DNA from: an uncultured Collinsella sp.
GTDB taxonomy: Bacteria; Actinomycetota; Coriobacteriia; Coriobacteriales; Coriobacteriaceae
DNA length: 64,000 bases
NCBI GenBank assembly: GCA_959026535.1
Contig: CAUFMB010000004.1
Span: 1 to 64,000, forward strand
Direction of reading: 5' to 3'
In this document: piece by piece, positions 8,555 through 17,161 of the stretch
Numbering within the stretch: position 1 is the first letter of the stretch
How the letters are laid out: each line of letters opens with the position of its first letter
Translations under genes and position numbers: made by a program
Notes under the pieces: generated by a model
The model's database searches: none
Told to the model about the DNA's origin: nothing
The model's input: only the letters and a program-made list of their open reading frames with translations

Positions 8555-8950
8555 ATGGATAGATACAGGAGCAACGACAACATAGTCTGGGACTGCGACT
8601 ACCATGTGGTCTTCTGCCCGAAATACCGCAGGAAGGTGCTCGTGGACGGCATCGGCTCCCGCTTCGAGGAGATCGCGCACGAGGTCGCGGAGGAACTCGA
8701 TTTCGAGATAAGGGAAATCAAGGTCATGCCCGACCGCGTGCACATGCTCGTCTCAGTCGACCCCCAGTTCGGCATCCACCGGGCCGTGAAGCGCATCAAG
8801 GGCAGGACCAGCCACGACCTGCGCGCCGAGTTCCCGCAGCTGAAGCGCAAGCTGCCGACGCTCTGGACGAACAGCTACTTCGTCTCGACCGTCGGCGGGG
8901 CGACGCCCGAGGCCGTCAGGCAGTATATCGAGGACCAGAGGAACGCGTGA
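8555..8950 (+). CDS. tnpA: IS200/IS605 transposase TnpA (Y1 HUH-type)
   Basis: Encodes 131 residues, full length for the family. TnpA excises and inserts the element as single-stranded circles using one tyrosine. Visible family features are the N-terminal WDCDYHVVFCPKYRR, a central RIKGRTSHDLRAEFP, and the C-terminal helix with catalytic Tyr in AVRQYIEDQ (Tyr124). The metal-binding HUH motif, normally His-hydrophobic-His in a PDHVH context, reads PDRVH here: the first His is Arg. Whether this branch tolerates that change or this copy is impaired cannot be decided from sequence. The stop overlaps the tnpB GTG start. Confidence 0.92.
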   Translation: MDRYRSNDNIVWDCDYHVVFCPKYRRKVLVDGIGSRFEEIAHEVAEELDFEIREIKVMPDRVHMLVSVDPQFGIHRAVKRIKGRTSHDLRAEFPQLKRKLPTLWTNSYFVSTVGGATPEAVRQYIEDQRNA

Positions 8951-10137
8951 GGGCCATGGACAAGACCTTCGAGTACCGCATATACCCGAGCGCCGAGCAG
9001 GAGGCCCTCCTGCAGAAGACCTTCGGCTGCTGCCGCTGGGTCTACAACAGGGTGCTGGCGATGAGGCGGGACGAGTACGCGTGGACGGGCAAATCGAGGC
9101 ACATCAACTCCTACATCACCCAGATCCCCGCCTGGAAGAGGGCGGACGCGCCGTGGCTCTCCGAGGTGGACTCCATGGCACTGCAGCAGTCCCTGCGCGA
9201 CCTGGACAAGGCATTTAAGAACTTCTTCCGCGCACCAGGCAAGGTGGGCTTTCCGAAGTTCAAGTCCAAACGCGCGGGGAGGAAGAGCTACCGCACGAAC
9301 GGCGTCGGGATAATCGACGCCAGGCACGTGAGGCTGCCAAAGCTGGGGACCGTCAGGGCGCGGGTGAGCCGTCCCGTGGAGGGGCGCGTCCTGTCCGCGA
9401 CGGTCAAGCAGGTGCCGAGCGGCAAGTACTACGTGGCGATATGCTGCGCGGACGTCCCCGCCACGGACGCGCCGGCCCCGACCGTCGGGTTCCTGGGAGT
9501 CGATGCGGGAATACACGACATAGCCACCTGCTCCACGGGGGAGCGCCTGCCCAACCCCAAAAACCTGCAAAGGAGCGAGAGGAGGCTGGCGCGGGAGCAG
9601 CGGCGGCTCTCGCGCAAGCGGAAGGGCTCCGCAAATCGCGCCAGGCAGCGTGTCAGGGTCGCGCGGGCGCACGAGAAGGTTGCCAACCGGCGGAAGGACG
9701 CCCTGCACAAGTTCACGACGCATGCGGTGGGAGAAAGCCAAAACATCGCGGTCGAGGACCTGAACGTCAGGGGCATGCAGAGGAACCGCCGCCTCGCCAA
9801 GGCCGTGGGCGATGCCGCCATGTCGGAGCTGGCGCGCCAGCTCGAGTACAAATGCGCATGGTCGGGGCGCGGCTTCGTAAGGGTGGGCAGGTTCTATCCG
9901 TCCAGCAAGACGTGTTCCGCATGCGGTTACGTCTACAGGGGACTGACGCTGGCCGAACGGGTATGGGACTGCCCCGCGTGCGGCATGCGTCACGACCGCG
10001 ACCTGAACGCCGCCGTCAACATCGCCCGCGAGGGAAGGAGAATCCTGGAAGGTACCGCAGGGCATGCGGGAACCGCGGCAGACGCCGCAAACGCTTGTGG
10101 AGAGGGCGTAAGACCTACGGCTGCATGCGCAGTCTAG
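8947..10137 (+). CDS. tnpB: RNA-guided nuclease TnpB
   Basis: Encodes 396 residues from GTG 8947, which overlaps the tnpA stop and has AGAGGA five bases upstream; an ATG at 8956 is an alternative. TnpB cleaves DNA next to the element's target motif, directed by a guide RNA made from the element's right end. The N-terminal helical domain (FEYRIYPSAEQEALL) is present. All three RuvC acidic residues are intact: Asp in FLGVDAGIHDIAT, Glu in IAVEDLNVRGM, Asp in HDRDLNAAVNIA. The zinc ribbon CSACGY...CPACG lies between the last two. Nothing indicates inactivation. Confidence 0.94.
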   Translation: MRAMDKTFEYRIYPSAEQEALLQKTFGCCRWVYNRVLAMRRDEYAWTGKSRHINSYITQIPAWKRADAPWLSEVDSMALQQSLRDLDKAFKNFFRAPGKVGFPKFKSKRAGRKSYRTNGVGIIDARHVRLPKLGTVRARVSRPVEGRVLSATVKQVPSGKYYVAICCADVPATDAPAPTVGFLGVDAGIHDIATCSTGERLPNPKNLQRSERRLAREQRRLSRKRKGSANRARQRVRVARAHEKVANRRKDALHKFTTHAVGESQNIAVEDLNVRGMQRNRRLAKAVGDAAMSELARQLEYKCAWSGRGFVRVGRFYPSSKTCSACGYVYRGLTLAERVWDCPACGMRHDRDLNAAVNIAREGRRILEGTAGHAGTAADAANACGEGVRPTAACAV

Positions 10138-10210
10138 GCAATTCTCGGTGAAGCAAGAATCCCCTGGCTTTAGCCATGGGGAGTGTCAAATAATGGTGGG
10201 CACGCAAACG
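10040..10210 (+). ncRNA. Probable TnpB guide RNA (omega/reRNA), approximate ends
   Basis: By family rule, a guide RNA is transcribed from the 3' part of tnpB through the right-end hairpin, and its last ~16-20 bases are the flanking DNA. Here the scaffold would end at GTGTCAA (10183-10189), and the guide would be the host sequence starting about 10190. The presence of the hairpin and an intact tnpB supports this; the 5' end is a guess. Confidence 0.5.
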
Positions 10211-10228
10211 ATTGGAGAGCGCATACCT

Positions 10229-10798
10229 ATGTCACAAAGCCAGAAAAAAGAAGCCATCGCCCAGGCGGCCGAGCAGGAGCTCGCATCGCTTGCGGGTCGT
10301 GGCGTGCGCATCGCAGGCAACGCGTGCTCGCCGATTGTGCTGGTAAAAGGCGATTTGGATGAGGCCGAGCGCTCGGGCGGCGAGCTTGCCGCAGGCGCGG
10401 ATGGCGCGGCGCTGCGTAAGGCGCTCGGGGCCATCGGTTATGCGCCCGAGGATTTTTGCGTGCTGGCAAGCGTCGCCGGTGCGGGCGACGGAACGGTGGC
10501 GGTGGGCCATGCCCTGCCGTGCGAGCTGTTCCGCGAGGCGCTCGAGGCGCTGGACCCCGAGGCGGTGCTGTTGCTGGATGATCGTGCGGCCGATACCATG
10601 CGCGAAACCTACGCCGACATGCTCGTGGCGATCGACGACTTTGACACCGCCATGCTCAAGCCCGGCCTGGTCGCCCACGTGCAGGGACGTCGCGTACTCG
10701 CGCTCGACGGCTTTGAGGCGGCACTCACCGACAAGGCGGCCAAGCAGCGCATGTGGGCCTACATTAAGCAGCTGACCCCGGCGGCCGCGCCGCTGTAG
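10229..10798 (+). CDS. Conserved protein of unknown function
   Basis: Encodes 189 residues from ATG 10229 (GGAGAG nine bases upstream); an ATG at 10193 adds 12 residues but abuts the insertion sequence. The protein is soluble, rich in Ala, Leu and Asp, with an N-terminal helix (SQSQKKEAIAQAAEQELASL) and a later LLLDDRAADTM. I cannot assign a family. The insertion sequence ends only about 40 bases upstream, so the native promoter has probably been displaced and expression may now depend on the element. Confidence 0.7.
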   Translation: MSQSQKKEAIAQAAEQELASLAGRGVRIAGNACSPIVLVKGDLDEAERSGGELAAGADGAALRKALGAIGYAPEDFCVLASVAGAGDGTVAVGHALPCELFREALEALDPEAVLLLDDRAADTMRETYADMLVAIDDFDTAMLKPGLVAHVQGRRVLALDGFEAALTDKAAKQRMWAYIKQLTPAAAPL

Positions 10799-10861
10799 CG
10801 GGCTTGCGCCGGCAAGGCGACCCGGGCGGTTGAGTCGCGCCACGAGTCCAGTGTCGCGCCC

Positions 10862-12138
10862 CTACATCACAGCGCGCAGCTCAAATCGGTCGCCGTTAAT
10901 GCGGAACTGGCAGTTGCCGCTCATGCGCTCCACGGCAAGCTTAATGCTCTTGGTGCCAAAACCGTGGCCGGCGTGTTGGGTCACGGGCATGCCGTCGACC
11001 ATGCGCGGCGCGCGTCCAAACGTGTTGGAAACCAAAAGCAGCAGCTGGCCGTCCTCAAGCCGCAGGTCAAGGTCGACAAAGCGTTTGCCTTCAGGGCGGC
11101 GCTTGCAGCGATGATGGCGTTTTCCAGGGCGTTCGAAAGCACACTGAACAGGTCGGCATCGCCCACGTGAACGGTTTCGGGCACGGCGGCACGCAGGTCG
11201 GCGGTGATGCCGTGCTTGTTGATATCCGAACTAAATGACGAAAGCACGATGTTGACGGTCTCGTTGGCGCAGTAACGGCGCACGGCGGTGCGGTCGTTGG
11301 CCTCGCAGAGCTCATCGATGCGATCGAGCGCCTCGTCGATGTGCCCTTCCTCAACAAGAATGGCCAGACCGCGCAAAAAGTGCCGCATGTCGTGGCGAAG
11401 GATCGACAGCTCGCGTCCAGATTGGCGCCAGGCCTCGAGCTCTTTGATGGCGGAGTTGTCGCGCGTCTCGAGCATCCAGCGCTCACGCTCGGCGACTTCC
11501 TTTGCTTCGTATTCGCGCAGGTAGACGGCAAGAAACATAAGATAGAAGGCGCAAAGGGCAAAGGCCAGAAACTCAACGGTCACCACCGAGCCCGAGTGGA
11601 ACAGCGTGGTGTAGACGTTGGTGGCGTAGTCAAAGACGTAATAGACGAGCGGCAGGATTAAAAGGATGCCCAGCTCGGTGGTGCTTTTAATCGCCAAGCG
11701 TGGACCGATGTCGCCGGCCCAATGCAACAGGACGGCAAAGACGGCGAGTGTGGTCGCGATGCGCGCCAGGTAGTACGCGATCTGAGAATCGGTTGCGGCA
11801 AATGCGGCGATGCCCATCCAATTGCTGAACTGGCAGCTCAGATAGGCACTCGTAATGCCGAGCACGGCAAGCAGCGGGCTCAGGCGGTAGCGCGCGCACA
11901 AATAGATGACGAGCGGCAGATGCACGACGAGCGGATATACCTGGCGGGCGAAAAGCTCGCCGCCGACGGCATTGGCGAGGCCAAATGCGCATCCGGTTAC
12001 GGCACCGACCAGCACCAGTTCAAGCGCATGACGCCGGTTGATCTCGACACCGCACAGCGCCGCCGAGGCAAAGACGCCAAAGAGCAACGTCGTGGCGTGG
12101 TGGATTGCCCAAAGGATCATTTCGACCGAGGAGACCAT
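10862..12138 (-). pseudogene. GHKL sensor histidine kinase, disrupted by a frameshift
   Basis: Reading from ATG 12138 (ATGA overlap with the response regulator stop) gives an AgrC/VirS-like kinase. It has about six membrane helices over the first ~200 residues, a dimerisation segment with SILRHDMRHF (phospho-His), and the N box SNALENAI. Near 11095-11105 the frame is lost, and the open frame runs on as nonsense to 10981. In the -1 frame the conserved remainder continues: EGKRFVDLDL, LLLLVSNTF, the G box GHGFGTKSIKLAVERMSG, then a stop at 10862. One base appears missing within a GCCGCCC run. Total length equals 426 codons if one base is restored. It could be a true mutation, phase variation or a sequencing error. 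Confidence 0.85.
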
Positions 12139-12860
12139 CAGCGCCGCCCGCCTTCGAAGCGCACCGCAAAGTAGGCGTCTTGGAACCCCTGCTTGCTGCT
12201 GCGCGACAGCGGAATGCACGCGCCGGAGCGCATGACGATGTCCGTGCGATCGAAGTGGTCGATGTTGCGCAAGTTGACCTGGTAGCTACGGTGGCATTTA
12301 AAGAAGGTGGCATTTTGCGCCAAACGGTCCTCGACGCTGCGGAACGACTCGAGTGCCTCGATATCGCGTCCGTCGCGCAGGTGGAAGACCACGTGCTTGT
12401 TGCGCGCCTCGGCATATTCGATGTCGGACAGGCGCAGGGCGTGGTAGCCAAAGGACGTTTTGATCACGAGCTCGTCGGTTGCCGCCGGGCGCATGCTCGA
12501 AAGCTCGTCGAGTAACTGTGCCAGGCGTTCGTAAGTCACGGGCTTGAGCAGATAGTCGAAGGCGCGGACCTCGTAGGATTCCAGCGCGAACTCGGGCGAC
12601 GAGGTAAGGAACACCAGACGCACGGCGGTGTCGGCCTGGCGCAATTCGCGCGCGGTGTCCATGCCATTGACGAGCGGCATGATCATGTCGAGCAGGATGA
12701 TGTCGGCGCGCGATGCGGCATGGCGGGCCAGCAGGTCCTCGCCACGCGTGACGAGCGCAACATCGACCGCCGTGCCCGTCTCGGTCGACCAACGGTCGAT
12801 CATCCGGTGCAGTCTATCTAGAAAAGCGACGTCGTCGTCGCAGGCAATAATCTTGAGCAT
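12138..12860 (-). CDS. LytTR-family response regulator
   Basis: Encodes 240 residues from ATG 12860 with AAGGGGGC upstream. The receiver domain covers residues 1-~120: acidic pocket IACDDD, phospho-acceptor Asp in ILLDMIMP, Thr/Ser in FLTSS, Lys in LLKPV. A LytTR DNA-binding domain follows (~140-235: YAEARNKHVVFHL, FFKCHRSYQVNLRNI). This AgrA/VirR type usually pairs with a GHKL kinase sensing peptides. The kinase gene follows with a 4-base overlap but carries a frameshift, so this regulator may now lack its partner. Confidence 0.93.
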   Translation of the reverse strand: MLKIIACDDDVAFLDRLHRMIDRWSTETGTAVDVALVTRGEDLLARHAASRADIILLDMIMPLVNGMDTARELRQADTAVRLVFLTSSPEFALESYEVRAFDYLLKPVTYERLAQLLDELSSMRPAATDELVIKTSFGYHALRLSDIEYAEARNKHVVFHLRDGRDIEALESFRSVEDRLAQNATFFKCHRSYQVNLRNIDHFDRTDIVMRSGACIPLSRSSKQGFQDAYFAVRFEGGRR

Positions 12861-13067
12861 TCTGAGCCCCCTTAGTAGTTCGATTTTGCCACATTGGGCG
12901 CGGACCACTCGCGGGGGAGCGCCCGTTCGTGCCTCATGGTGCGCAACTCGCGCCGAGCGGTATTGCGGTGGCGAAAGATGCCTCCTGCGCTATCGAGAGC
13001 TCGGCTATCCTCAGCTTGCCAGTTCGAAAATGGACCCGCCGCATGATTGAATCTTTATTTCAACTTT

Positions 13068-13111
13068 ACACCTGGCTTTACAGCTGTCTTGTCAGCTGTA
13101 AAGCCAGGTGT
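13068..13111. promoter_or_regulatory. 19-bp perfect inverted repeat upstream of nadA, candidate NiaR operator
   Basis: Arms 13068-13086 and 13093-13111 are perfect complements around a six-base loop. The core reads CAGCTG-TCTTGT-CAGCTG. It ends 41 bases before nadA. The operon's last gene is niaR, a NAD-operon repressor, so autoregulation through this palindrome is the simplest reading. Apart from this element I see no gene in 12861-13152. Confidence 0.65.
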
Positions 13112-13152
13112 CATACTAAAGCCCCAAGATTCGCCAAAAGAGAGGGGCCTTG

Positions 13153-14178
13153 ATGGCACAGAGCGCGAACATGGATGCATCGGAGCTTGCACGCGATATC
13201 GCGGCCGGCCTGGCATCGGCAACGACGGCAACGGAGCGCGCGGCGCTGGTACCCGCAGAGCTCGTCGAGGCCATTCATCAGCTAAAAACCCAACGTGACG
13301 CAGTGATCCTGGCACACTATTATGTGGCGCCCGAGGTCCAAGCCGTTGCCGATTACGTCGGCGACAGCTTCTACCTGGCAAAGCTCGCCAAGAGCCTGCC
13401 GCAGCAGACTATCGTGCTGTGCGGCGTGGAGTTTATGGGCGAGAGCGCCAAGCTGCTTAACCCCACCAAGACCGTGCTGCTGCCCGAGCCGGGCGCGGAC
13501 TGTCCCATGGCGCACATGGTCAAGCGCGAGACGGTCGACGCGGCGCGTGCCGAGTATGGCGACGACCTGGCCGTGGTGTGCTACGTCAACTCCACGGTCG
13601 AGATCAAGAGCTGGAGTGACGTGTGCGTTACCAGCTCTAACGCCGTCAAGATCGTCTCCGAGCTGCCGCAGCAGCACATCTTGTTCATTCCCGACCAGAA
13701 TCTGGGCCGCTTTGTGGCCGAGCAGGTGCCCCAAAAGCACGTCATCCTCAACAACGGCTACTGCCCGCGTCATCACATCATCACCGTCGAGCAGATCGTC
13801 GACGCGCAGGAGGCGCACCCCGACGCGCTCGTGCTGGCACACCCCGAGTGCAAGGCCGACGTCCTGGCCGAGGCCGACTACATCGGCTCTACTGCCGGCA
13901 TCATCAAGTATGCCGAGGAGTCGGACGCGAGCGAGTTCATCATCGTGACGGTCCGCGGCGTGCTCTACGAACTCGAGCGCCGCTGCCAGGGCACCGGCAA
14001 GAAGTTCTACTTCCCTGCGGTGCAGCCCACCTGCGTCAACATGGATCTCATCACGCTCGAAAAGCTCGTGCACTGCCTGGAGACGGGCGAGGGCGAGGTG
14101 CAGATTGGCGTGTCGGACGAGGCCGCCGATCAGGCCAAGCTCACGCTCGACCGCATGCTCGAGTACGCGGCGCGCTAA
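13153..14178 (+). CDS. nadA: Quinolinate synthase NadA
   Basis: Encodes 341 residues. ATG 13153 follows GAGGGG; the in-frame TTG one codon earlier is unlikely. NadA condenses iminoaspartate with dihydroxyacetone phosphate to quinolinate, the second step of de novo NAD synthesis, using an oxygen-sensitive [4Fe-4S] cluster. Family landmarks are ILAHYYVAPEVQ, the cluster cysteines in LCGVEFMGESAK, in NNGYCPRHH or HPECK, and in QPTCVNM, and the ITLEKL helix. First gene of nadA-nadB-nadC-niaR. Confidence 0.97.
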   Translation: MAQSANMDASELARDIAAGLASATTATERAALVPAELVEAIHQLKTQRDAVILAHYYVAPEVQAVADYVGDSFYLAKLAKSLPQQTIVLCGVEFMGESAKLLNPTKTVLLPEPGADCPMAHMVKRETVDAARAEYGDDLAVVCYVNSTVEIKSWSDVCVTSSNAVKIVSELPQQHILFIPDQNLGRFVAEQVPQKHVILNNGYCPRHHIITVEQIVDAQEAHPDALVLAHPECKADVLAEADYIGSTAGIIKYAEESDASEFIIVTVRGVLYELERRCQGTGKKFYFPAVQPTCVNMDLITLEKLVHCLETGEGEVQIGVSDEAADQAKLTLDRMLEYAAR

Positions 14179-14234
14179 GCCAATGTGACATGAGGGACCA
14201 TCCCTTATGCCACATTACAAGGGAGAGGATTCCT

Positions 14235-15611
14235 GTGGAAAACAAACAATACCCCGATATGGAGTGTGACGTCGTCATTGCTGGTTGCGGCGTGGCGGGC
14301 CTGTATGCGGCTCTCAATCTGCCGACGAGCACGCGCGTAATCATGCTCTCCAAGGGTGCCGTCGATGAGTGCGATTCGATGCTCGCGCAGGGCGGCATCT
14401 GTGTACTGCCCGAGGGTTCTGACTACGACGCCTTCTTTGAGGACACCATGCATGCCGGCCACTACGAGAACCGCCGCGAGAGCGTCGACATCATGATTCG
14501 CTCGAGCCGCTCGGTCATCAACGACCTGCTAGCGATGGGCGTGGATTTTGAGCGCAAGGCCGACGGCAGTCTCGACTTTACCCGCGAGGGCGCGCACAGC
14601 CGCCCGCGCATCGCCTTCCATGCCGATATTACGGGCAAGGAGATTACGACCAAGCTGCTCCAGGCTGTCCGCAAGCTGGACAACGTGCAGATTCTCGAAC
14701 ACGTTGCCATGACCGACATCCTGACGGCCGAGCGCGATGGCGCCACGGTGTGCACCGGCGTTGTCGCCGTTGTCGTGGATGAGGGCGATTCGGCTCGCCC
14801 CGCCGACGAGCTGGCAAATGCCGCTGAGGGCGTGCATGCCGGCGAGCCGTTTAAGATCCATGCCCGCCACACGCTGTGGGCGACGGGTGGCATTGGCGGC
14901 GTGTACGACCACTCGACCAACTACCCGCAGCTCACGGGCGACGCCTGCTACATCGCTCAGGAGCATGGCATTAAGATGGAGCACCTGGACTACGTGCAGA
15001 TCCATCCCACGGGTCTGTTCTCGCCGCAGCCGGGTCGCACGTTCCTGATCAGCGAGAGCTGCCGCGGCGAGGGCGCGATTTTGCTCAACGCCGCCGGCGA
15101 GCGTTTTACCGACGAGTTGCAGCCGCGCGACGTTGTCGCCGCCGCCATCCGCGAGCAGATGAAGCAGGACGGCACCGAGCACGAGTGGCTGAGCTTTGCC
15201 CCCGTCGAGCGTGACGTGGTGACCGGGCACTTTGCCAACATTCGCGCGCGCTGCCTGGAGGACGGCCGCGACATCTTGGACGAGCCCATTCCCGTTACGC
15301 CGACGCAGCACTACTTTATGGGCGGCGTGTGGGTCGACAAGGACGGCCGCACCTCGATGCCCGAGCTCTATGCCGCGGGCGAGACGGCTTGCAACGGCGT
15401 TCACGGCAAGAACCGCCTAGCTTCCAACAGCCTGCTCGAGTCCCTAGTCTGGGGTCGTCGCGCTGCTTGGCGTATGCGCACCGGCGAGTCGCTGGCCGTG
15501 GAGCAGGCGGGCGAGCCCGCGCTCGATGGCCGTCATCGCGCCCTGAGCGCCGACACCCTGGCAATCGATGATTTAGCCCGTGCCGCCAGCACGCAGGCCG
15601 TGGAGGAGTAG
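14235..15611 (+). CDS. nadB: L-aspartate oxidase NadB (short form)
   Basis: Encodes 458 residues from GTG 14235, supported by GGGAGAGGA upstream. NadB oxidises L-aspartate to iminoaspartate with FAD; in anaerobes fumarate can be the acceptor. The N-terminal Rossmann motif VIAGCGVAGLYAAL and SKGAVDECDSMLAQGGI (family GG signature) are clear. HPTGLFSP, SCRGEGA and the C-terminal NRLASNSLLESLVWGRRAA mark the succinate dehydrogenase/fumarate reductase flavoprotein family. It is about 80 residues shorter than E. coli NadB (540), lacking most of the C-terminal helical domain. Its place between nadA and nadC makes the assignment secure. Confidence 0.93.
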   Translation: MENKQYPDMECDVVIAGCGVAGLYAALNLPTSTRVIMLSKGAVDECDSMLAQGGICVLPEGSDYDAFFEDTMHAGHYENRRESVDIMIRSSRSVINDLLAMGVDFERKADGSLDFTREGAHSRPRIAFHADITGKEITTKLLQAVRKLDNVQILEHVAMTDILTAERDGATVCTGVVAVVVDEGDSARPADELANAAEGVHAGEPFKIHARHTLWATGGIGGVYDHSTNYPQLTGDACYIAQEHGIKMEHLDYVQIHPTGLFSPQPGRTFLISESCRGEGAILLNAAGERFTDELQPRDVVAAAIREQMKQDGTEHEWLSFAPVERDVVTGHFANIRARCLEDGRDILDEPIPVTPTQHYFMGGVWVDKDGRTSMPELYAAGETACNGVHGKNRLASNSLLESLVWGRRAAWRMRTGESLAVEQAGEPALDGRHRALSADTLAIDDLARAASTQAVEE

Positions 15612-15614
15612 ACC

Positions 15615-16475
15615 ATGAATCCCATTACCATGAAACTCGTCGTCGATGATCTGATTCTGCAGGCTCTGCGCGAGGACATTACGTTTGAGGACGTGAGCAC
15701 GGCGAGCGTGTGCCCCACGGCGCGTCCCGCTACCGTTGAGCTTATCGCCAAGGCCGATGGCATCATCGCCGGCTTGGATGTGTTCGCCCGCACCTTTGAG
15801 CTGCTGGATTCGCAGAGCTCGGTGCTGCTCGACGTTGCCGATGGCGACGAGGTGCACGCCGGCGACCATGTGGGTCAGGTGCGCGGCGATGCGCGCGTGT
15901 TGCTTTCGGGCGAGCGCGTGGCGCTCAACTACCTGCAGCGCATGAGCGGCATCGCTACCTACACGCACAGCATGGCCGCGGCGCTCGAGGGAACCAAGAC
16001 CGTGCTCGTCGACACGCGCAAGACCACGCCGGGCATGCGCGTCTTCGAGAAGGCCGCGGTCGAGATCGGCGGCGGCAGCAACCACCGTTACAACCTGTCG
16101 ACGGCCGTCATGCTCAAGGACAACCACATCGATGCCGCCGGTGGCGTGACGCGTGCGATCGAGATGGCGCGCGCCCATGCATCGTTTACCACGACGGTCG
16201 AGATCGAGTGCGAGAACCTGGACATGGTGCGCGAGGCCGTGGAGGCCGGCGCCGACATCATCATGTTCGACAACATGACCCATGACGACATGGCCGCCGC
16301 TATCGAGCTTATCGCCGGTCGCGCCAAGACCGAGTGCTCGGGCAACGTGGACGCCAGCAATATCCGCGCCCTGGCTGATCTGGGCGTCGACTACATTAGC
16401 TCGGGCGCCCTGACGCACTCCGCGCCGATCCTCGACCTCTCGCTTAAGCGCCTGCGTCTGCTGGACGGTAAATAA
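15615..16475 (+). CDS. nadC: Nicotinate-nucleotide pyrophosphorylase NadC
   Basis: Encodes 286 residues, a normal length. NadC converts quinolinate and PRPP to nicotinate mononucleotide with loss of CO2. Motifs include LREDITFEDVST at the N-terminus, LNYLQRMSGIATYT, the PRPP/quinolinate site VDTRKTTPGMR, and the barrel strands VEIECENLD and MFDNMTHDD. The start at 15615 has GGAGGAG upstream, three bases after nadB. The stop overlaps niaR by one base. Confidence 0.97.
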   Translation: MNPITMKLVVDDLILQALREDITFEDVSTASVCPTARPATVELIAKADGIIAGLDVFARTFELLDSQSSVLLDVADGDEVHAGDHVGQVRGDARVLLSGERVALNYLQRMSGIATYTHSMAAALEGTKTVLVDTRKTTPGMRVFEKAAVEIGGGSNHRYNLSTAVMLKDNHIDAAGGVTRAIEMARAHASFTTTVEIECENLDMVREAVEAGADIIMFDNMTHDDMAAAIELIAGRAKTECSGNVDASNIRALADLGVDYISSGALTHSAPILDLSLKRLRLLDGK

Positions 16476-17020
16476 TGGACGCCCGCGAGCGTCGCCGTGC
16501 CATCATGGCCGTGCTCGAGGGGGCCAAGGGGCCCGTATCGGGCAGCACGCTTGCCCGCGAGGTGGGTGTGAGCCGCCAGATCGTGGTGCAGGACATCGCC
16601 CTGCTGCGCGCTGATGGGCACGATATCGTGGCGACCAACCGCGGCTACGTGTTGCGGGAGGCGCCCAGCAGCCCCGCCGTGCCTACGCGCTTGGTCAAGG
16701 TTCGCCACGGCGTGGAGCAGGCAGGCGATGAGCTCACGAGTATCGTCGACGCCGGCGGCGCCGTGCTCAACGTAATCGTCAATCACCGCGTGTACGGTAA
16801 GATTACGGCCGACCTGGACATCCGCAATCGTCGCGATGTCGAGCGCTATCTGCGCGATATCGAGAGTGGCAAGAGCTTTCCGCTGCTAACGGTGACGAGC
16901 GGCTATCACTTCCATCGCATTGCGGCGGAGGACGAACAGACCCTCGACGAGATCGAGGCGATGCTCAAGGAGAAAGGCTACCTAGCAGACCTCATGCCTT
17001 ACGAGGACGATCTATCGTAG
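16475..17020 (+). CDS. niaR: NAD biosynthesis repressor NiaR (HTH + 3H domain)
   Basis: Encodes 181 residues. The N-terminal winged helix (STLAREVGVSRQIVVQDIALLR, about residues 22-45) is followed by the 3H domain, whose conserved histidines are visible in KVRHGVEQAG, NVIVNHRVYG and GYHFHRI. NiaR (YrxA) represses NAD synthesis or salvage genes when nicotinic acid is present. It overlaps nadC by one base and probably controls this operon through the palindrome at 13068-13111. Confidence 0.92.
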   Translation: MDARERRRAIMAVLEGAKGPVSGSTLAREVGVSRQIVVQDIALLRADGHDIVATNRGYVLREAPSSPAVPTRLVKVRHGVEQAGDELTSIVDAGGAVLNVIVNHRVYGKITADLDIRNRRDVERYLRDIESGKSFPLLTVTSGYHFHRIAAEDEQTLDEIEAMLKEKGYLADLMPYEDDLS

Positions 17021-17076
17021 CCGACGCTGCAAACGCCCCTAAGCGGCAATCTGCAGCGGTGCCAAATTAGTTATCC

Positions 17077-17127
17077 GCACAAAAAAAGGAGGCCTCCGCG
17101 GCGATGCGGAGGCCTCCTTTTTTGTGC
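17077..17127. terminator. Bidirectional terminator between niaR and ferredoxin gene
   Basis: A 13-bp GC-rich stem (AGGAGGCCTCCGC / GCGGAGGCCTCCT) is flanked by A-tracts on the left and T-tracts on the right. It can therefore terminate the NAD operon on the plus strand and the ferredoxin gene on the minus strand. Confidence 0.9.
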
Positions 17128-17161
17128 ACGGTGTACTTTTGAGTGTGCAAGTGGGGAGTTG

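Larger units (their letters stand above)
8457..10189 (+). mobile_element. IS200/IS605-family insertion sequence (tnpA + tnpB)
   Basis: About 1.7 kb carrying a Y1 transposase and a TnpB nuclease in the usual order with a 4-base overlap. The right end has the family's typical subterminal hairpin (CCCCTGGCTTTAGCCATGGGG, in two halves around a short loop) followed by GTGTCAA. TCAA at 10186-10189 is taken as the right cleavage site. The left end is less certain: TTTTAT at 8451-8456 is a plausible target motif, and an ATCGGC/GCCGAT hairpin lies at 8505-8520. Such elements insert without target duplication. The element separates the thioredoxin promoter region from the gene at 10229. Confidence 0.8.

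Noticed and set aside
13848..14234. Extended N-terminus of nadB reaching back into nadA
   Set aside because: The open frame continues upstream, but the GTG at 14235 has a strong ribosome site and the protein then begins at the expected flavoprotein N-terminus.
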